Of a stretch of DNA of 64,000 nt, positions 59,033 to 64,000 are shown piece by piece (position 1 is the first letter of the stretch; each line of letters starts with the position of its first letter). Under the pieces are notes generated by a model. It made no database searches, was not told the origin of the DNA, and saw only the letters and a program-made list of their open reading frames with translations. The stretch lies in contig JAQGDQ010000042.1 in NCBI GenBank assembly GCA_030141605.1, positions 124,001-188,000 of the forward strand, given 5' to 3'. Source of the stretch: Tubiluchus corallicola (lineage: Eukaryota; Priapulida; Priapulimorpha; Priapulimorphida; Tubiluchidae). The translations under genes were made by a program, and so were the position numbers.

Positions 59033-59872
59033 TATGCGTTCCGGATGCTAGGTAAACGTCACTTACACCGATTTTATCTATTCCCCATCCGCATAAAGCA
59101 TACGCATACAGATGCCAGGTAAACGCCACTCTAGAAAAAACTTAAACACTCTGAAACGAGTGAGTTCAATATGAAAGAATTTTCATTTTAGCGTAGCTGC
59201 CGACGCGAAACGTTCCACACTAGCGAACTTACTACGTTTTACACACGACTAATTTATGAAAGGCAATTCCATTTCAATTGCGACCTCCGTCGTAGTTTTA
59301 TTCATACATTCATTCAATAAACGACTTTCAGACACTCGTGGGTCTGTTGCGGGGGCGTAAACACAATAAAAAACGACGTCACCTTTGACATCCCGGTGAA
59401 AGATCAAGAATAATTTTCGAACAATGTGTTGAGGTATTCCATTGATGAATTTAACGTAAATTTATCTGAGGCCTTGAAGACTAGCGTACTGCCTGTTGAA
59501 CTAGGCTATTAAATACACACAATCTGGGGTTGACGTCTTGTCCTACTATTTAGATGCAACTATAAGATGGCATATGACCTTGACTCTAGATTATCCGACC
59601 AAAACGTGTAATTTGTTGAGAAACTATTTAAAAAGATCCGAAGTTTCACACTTTCAGTACGGCATAAAAATTTTAGCGTGAATACAAGTTTAATATACAT
59701 GAATGCTGTTACCTGTTAGATAAAAAATTAGTTGCACATTTGCAGTATACTAAAATCTGCGTTTAATAAGGAATACTAAGCCGTTATTTCTGTGATATAT
59801 CCAACTGTGATACAGAAAGTATTAAAATTGTGTTAAAATTTTAATTGTTGGTAAATTTTTAAACTTCACATA
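57685..59872. other. Intergenic region between the divergent lectin-mucin and metalloproteinase genes
   Basis: It must contain both promoters. Near 58375-58435 is a short palindromic GC-rich patch (ggtggcatctcgccacc). Bases 58830-59140 are a cluster of related inverted sequences around the perfect palindrome at 58951-59074. No reading frame looks coding. Confidence 0.5.
58951..59074. repeat. Perfect 124-bp palindrome with TA-repeat centre
   Basis: Left arm aaatcggtgtaagtgacgtt tacctagcatccggaacgca tatgcata; right arm is its exact complement, with a TA run in between and no unpaired spacer required. A diverged third copy of the arm (gcatacagatgccaggtaaa cgccact) follows at about 59104-59130. 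Confidence 0.9.
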
Positions 59873-62800
59873 ATGGCGAATCAGTATTTTAATGAGCTTA
59901 GATCATCTTGCAACTTTTACGTTATGTTGGCATTGTTCATGGCGATTGTGACAAGTGTTTTTACCGGATGTCTGCAAGCAGCTCCTATAGCAAAGCGCGA
60001 AACAATACGCGCGGTGGATATGCCATTAATGGTGAGATATAATATCATAATAATTACGCTTTTGTAATACTGCCTTCAGCCTAAAAATCGTAGTACACTT
60101 GCACTAAAGAGCAGGAAGAGAGTAGAGCGCTTCACTCATGTGAGTAAACGGCTGCCTGATTATTAACAAGTTTAAAAGGAAGAAGGAAGTAATGCTAATA
60201 AAACCCAGTGGCAACATGAAATGGGTATTTTTATTATAACATAATACGAGAATTACATGTAAGATTGTACGAACTTGAAACTGCAACATATGTGATAATA
60301 GTTATTTATAATATTAATTTTAAGATTATTATGAATAATGGAACAAGTCTACAATTGTTGAATTTTGAAATCGAGCTTGGCTAGAAGCAAGAATGTGGAG
60401 CACAGCCTGGATTTGAACCAAGGCCCTTCCGCTTACCCAACCAGAGGACACAGAAGTCTAGTGATTATGGCATTCGCCGGGTAAGCAGAAGGCCGTTATT
60501 TCAAGTCCAGTTTGTGTCCCCCCCATCTAATTCTGGATTCAAAAAACTCACTTAAGGGTACATTCTTTCTACCAAACATGTATGTTCTGTCATTTTTACC
60601 ATTTTGATATAAATGTGTATTTCATGATGGTGAGTCCGTGTTCTCGGTGGTGTATACTCGTGGTCTGTTCTCTCTTCTGGCACTGACGCCCCATCTAAAT
60701 CCAAACATTCCATAATGGACGACTATATTTTTCTTTTTGCTGGTTCTTTTTTGAGTTTAATCTGCCACAGTAATGCGCAAATTCCATTTTTAATTAAACT
60801 TAAATTTGCAGTTTTCAATATCGTTGAATAATAACCTCTACCTATAAATTTCGTATTTTAGTTTATTTTTTACTTTTATTGAGATTAATTCTAGTTTTAA
60901 TGTGTCTTTGATTTCTGCTACACAATTTTTCTAACATTTCAAAGAATTTTGTGCATTGTAAATAAATTTTTACTAGTGCTGGCTGTCTGCTGTTATGATG
61001 GTTATAATAGCATCAACAGCGGCAACAGTGACGATAGTAGGTAGTGGTAGTCTGAATCTTAGTGGTGATGGCGGTGGTAGTGATGGCGGTAGCAATAGTA
61101 ATGATACGCGCAGGCCCAAAATAATGATGATCGCAAGTAATTTTATCTATGAGCTTACCTCCCAGACCGTCTATGCGTTTATGTGTAGAAGGCTGGTAAG
61201 CATTCGAGGCAAATTTATTCGTTCATGTTATTTGTTTAGAATTCCGGTTTATGGCTACCACGTCAGTATTTTTTCATTAAGTTATAAGTAAACTTCACTT
61301 AGAAGCAGACAAGGTTAAGCTAAATTAGAGTATGTAGACTGCCCGAGTAGGCTGGTATTAGACTTTTTGGCTAACAAATATGCTGGCTGTAAGCGATGTG
61401 GACCGCCAGCCTCCAGCACACCTGGCAGTGAGCAGTTGCACACAGTATAGATAGAGACGTCTGAAGTGGGATTGAATGCGGCATAACAGGGTTAACCCAG
61501 TAGTTGCCGCCTCTGCCTAGCATTTAATAGTTATGTGTGCGACACCTTGTACAGGTATTCAGGGAAGGCTTGTGATTTTAATCTCGGTGCGGGCCATAAT
61601 TTTGATTGTATGATCTTTTTAATTATGATGATGATGATGACTGTGATAATGTCTTATAACGGCATGTTCTTGTGTTTCTTTCATCCTTTTATACTGTATC
61701 CTCCATCCTGCACATTATCAGATTTATGCGTCACCTATTGCATAGTCCGCCGTAACATCAACAGTAAGACGTTGGTAACATCAGTAGTAAGACGATTTTT
61801 ATTCCTTGTGTGTAACTCTACCGGCATTTTCTGATCACTCGATCTTTGCCTATAACACCCAACATTTTTACCTCAATATAGCACTTTTTCTTCCAGATCG
61901 AGTTAAGCAATATTTTCCCAAGCAACTTATTAAACTCTTATTTTTGGCAGGGTGTCAGACGTTCGAAGAACTAACTTATGGGTTCAGGTCAAGCAATATC
62001 TGAGTAGTATGTTACTCCAGCGCTTGTAGCACTGTTCTCAGTCACACAGGGCATTGCGATCCAGCACCATCTCAACCTAATGCCACTCTAGGCAAAAAAC
62101 TAGTCAAAGCGCTTGCCTCACACAAAACTTAGTCAATACCAAAGGCTCTTTGATGTCCCCTCAGGTCAAATTTGTGTCTCACCAAACTTGAATATATTGA
62201 CACACTCTACATGTTTACTTTTCAAATGATCTCACCTGTCTTGATAGTTTGGCTGCCACCTTCTTCCTTCATCTCATTCCCTGTGTCATTGGCAACGTGG
62301 ATGTTATTTGTTTTCAAAAACGTTACGTATTAATGATGTTAATAAGATCCGAAATAACTCGGTGCGCAACTGGGACACAGGATTGTGGACAAGCTGTTTC
62401 TTTTGCCCTGTCTCCATGGGAACCTTGAATTGCTCTTGACTACCAAGGCTAGGAACATCACTGAAGCAGGTAGCTAGTTGGCACGTAAAGTATTGTGCGG
62501 CTTTTAGAAGACACATATCCTGCCAGCCTAAACAGAATTCAAATTTTGTTAAGAGTATCTTGTTCTCACTATGGGACTCAATTCCTTGATAGTATTTACA
62601 GGACAGACTTCGTCTACTACATTCTGAGTAGGGCCCCAGTAATACATCTAGCCATCTAGCCACACAACATGACTAATAGTCTAGCTATGCTATTATATCC
62701 TCAGATTCTGTCCCTGGCTGAGCTCAAGTTTGACTTCTGTGACTGGTGGTCACTCGCCATTATTGCTGGAGTAGATGGACCTGACAAGGACTGACAGAAT

Positions 62801-64000
62801 TTCAGATCTCCAGTGATAATGCCACCATTTACACAGTACCATTTTAGAGGCTGGAGACACTTCGCTCGCGAGTGTTTCGTTCATTCGATCTCATTATCTG
62901 TTGTTCACGACGCACGTTTCTTACCCAAGGATTTCTAACACCTTTATTCAAATCAGCCAAGTTTCTCTTCAGTGTCACGTAGTCAGATTATCAAGGTGAA
63001 CCCTCTTCTTTCCCACTTTCCTTTAAATTTGTGACTCTCTTATAAATTTGAAATAACAGAGAGATTTGTGGGAATTGATAGAACCTTGCGTGACGTTTCT
63101 CTGGGGAATCGGTTGGTTATGTTTTTGGTAGCGGGTGAAGTAGAATTTACTTATTAAAACACATGCAGCTTCAATTCGAGTTACTTAAACCGATTTATGT
63201 TTCATTTATAATATATTCCGATACATTAAATAGCATGTTTCATTTTGTGTTTAGTGTGATAAAAGTTTACATTCCTAAAATTAATAGTATTTTAATGTTT
63301 CCAAAGACAAAGGCAAAAAAGGCAAAGGCAACATTTATTTACCGTCGCTAATTTAACAGACAACATGTAAAAGCACTAACAGCTATTTAGCAACTTACAC
63401 AAGTACGCAACACACAAACAACGAATAACGTGTAAGGTATATACCCTGGCGTTGGCAGCCGTTAGTTTCGAGTTCAAGACTGTATTAGCATGATAGAATA
63501 TGTATCAATAAGCAATTATGTATCCAGTTAATTGTAATTTCGTGTATGCAGGAATATATGGTAAAATATGGTTATCTTCTCGACAAGGACTCATCGCGCA
63601 ATGAAATTGAACAAGGAATAACGTAAGTTTTGTTTTTTTGTTCATTCGATGTTCGTGTTGTCACCGCCATCGCTGTCACAAACCACCTCTAACACCGCCA
63701 CTGCCGCCGCCACCTCCAACACCGTCACCGGCACCGCCACCAAAACCACCACAATTGCCGCTGCCACAGCTGCAGCCACTACCATCATCATCATCATCCA
63801 TCGTCGTCGTCGTCGTCGTCATCATCATCATCATTAAACAGTAACCATTGTTTACATTCTTCAGTGCATCTGACAGTGAAACGAAGAATTAATCGTTTTT
63901 GTCGACATTATTTTTTGTACGCAGACAACTAGAAAAAGTGGCTAATGAGATTGGGAAATCATCCGAAGAATTTATTCAAGAACCAAGATGTGGTAACCCT
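59873..64000 (+). CDS. Matrix metalloproteinase, 5' part (signal peptide and propeptide)
   Basis: Three exons in phase: 59873-60031, 63552-63622 and 63925 to the window end, 102 codons so far. Exon 1 encodes a signal peptide (hydrophobic YVMLALFMAIVTSVF, then small residues, cleavage near LQA/APIA) and an AKRE basic site. Exon 2 gives EYMVKYGYLLDKDSSRNEIE, the typical start of an MMP prodomain (compare xYLxKYGYL in many MMPs). Exon 3 ends in QEPRCGNP, the cysteine switch (PRCGxPD) whose Cys holds the catalytic zinc and keeps the zymogen inactive. Family role: zinc endopeptidase, secreted or membrane-bound, cleaving extracellular matrix. The catalytic and hemopexin parts lie beyond the window, so the subtype is open. 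That exon 1 belongs to this gene rests on phase and on a normal prepropeptide length. Confidence 0.8.
60032..63551. other. Metalloproteinase intron 1
   Basis: Holds tRNA-like inverted sequences (60393-60530), GGT/GAT-type simple sequence at 60995-61125, and GC-richer repeat-like DNA at 61400-61560 and 62030-62900, where a minus frame (62663-62304) has no recognisable motif. No exon with family similarity was seen. Confidence 0.5.
60393..60530. repeat. Head-to-head tRNA-derived sequences
   Basis: The plus strand has gtctagtgattatggcattc gccgggtaagcagaaggccg, then tttcaagtcc, matching A- and B-box order of a tRNA. The minus strand of the first half has cctctggttgggtaagcgga agg, then ggttcaaatccagg. 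The two halves are thus diverged inverted copies. Neither folds into an intact tRNA as far as I can see. Likely SINE heads. Confidence 0.5.
63660..63840. repeat. Composite trinucleotide microsatellite
   Basis: ACC/GCC-type, then CAT and CGT triplet runs, in metalloproteinase intron 2. Open frames across it on the plus strand are low-complexity artefacts. Confidence 0.85.

Noticed and set aside
60393-60530. Functional tRNA genes
   Set aside because: A/B-box-like motifs are present, but acceptor stems and anticodon loops do not pair convincingly.
62304-62663. 119-codon minus-strand frame
   Set aside because: GC-richer repeat-like DNA, no recognisable domain; possibly a transposon relic but not supportable.
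63638-63844. Proline/threonine-rich short proteins
   Set aside because: Translations of a trinucleotide microsatellite inside an intron.

Overview
This window is metazoan nuclear DNA. It is AT-rich, with short exons split by GT-AG introns of a few hundred to a few thousand bases, animal-specific gene families (BCL7, matrix metalloproteinase, rhodopsin-class GPCR, GOSR1), an axonemal outer-dynein-arm docking protein, and many small DNA transposons. The compact gene spacing would suit a marine invertebrate such as a tunicate, but nothing in the sequence proves the phylum.

Layout. 206-7168 (+): METTL16, the U6/MAT2A m6A methyltransferase, 7 exons. 9788-18478 (+): a CCDC63/CCDC114-type (ODAD1 family) coiled-coil docking protein, 10 exons. 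20559-26148 (-): GOSR1 (GS28), the Golgi SNARE, 8 exons, complete to its C-terminal membrane anchor. 26600-28518 (+): a small basic, Ser/Pro-rich protein of about 240 residues, head-to-head with GOSR1 and possibly PIMREG-like; one of its introns appears to use a GC donor. 33118-42098 (-): BCL7, a SWI/SNF (BAF) subunit, 8 clear exons plus a likely 12-nt microexon. 45254-46222 (+): an intronless class A GPCR with atypical TM5/TM6. 49218-57684 (-): a C-type-lectin domain joined to a long Ser/Thr-rich mucin-like region holding 16-residue tandem repeats. 59873-64000 (+): the 5' part of a matrix metalloproteinase; the window ends inside its cysteine switch (PRCGNP).

Between and within these genes lie many non-autonomous transposons: pogo/Tc1-like, PIF/Harbinger-like, piggyBac-like and hAT-like elements, foldback elements, two LINE reverse-transcriptase fragments, and tRNA-derived SINE-like pieces. 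There is also a near-perfect 226-bp tandem duplication, a 41-bp perfect hairpin, and a 124-bp perfect palindrome with an AT-repeat centre.

The genes are functionally unrelated housekeeping, ciliary, chromatin and extracellular genes and do not form a pathway. By recalled human map positions they fall into two groups: METTL16 and GOSR1 (human chromosome 17), and CCDC63, BCL7A and MMP17 (human 12q24). This may reflect old animal linkage. I see no convincing new multi-gene system. The most original items are the lectin-mucin gene, the unidentified 240-residue protein and the structured repeats.
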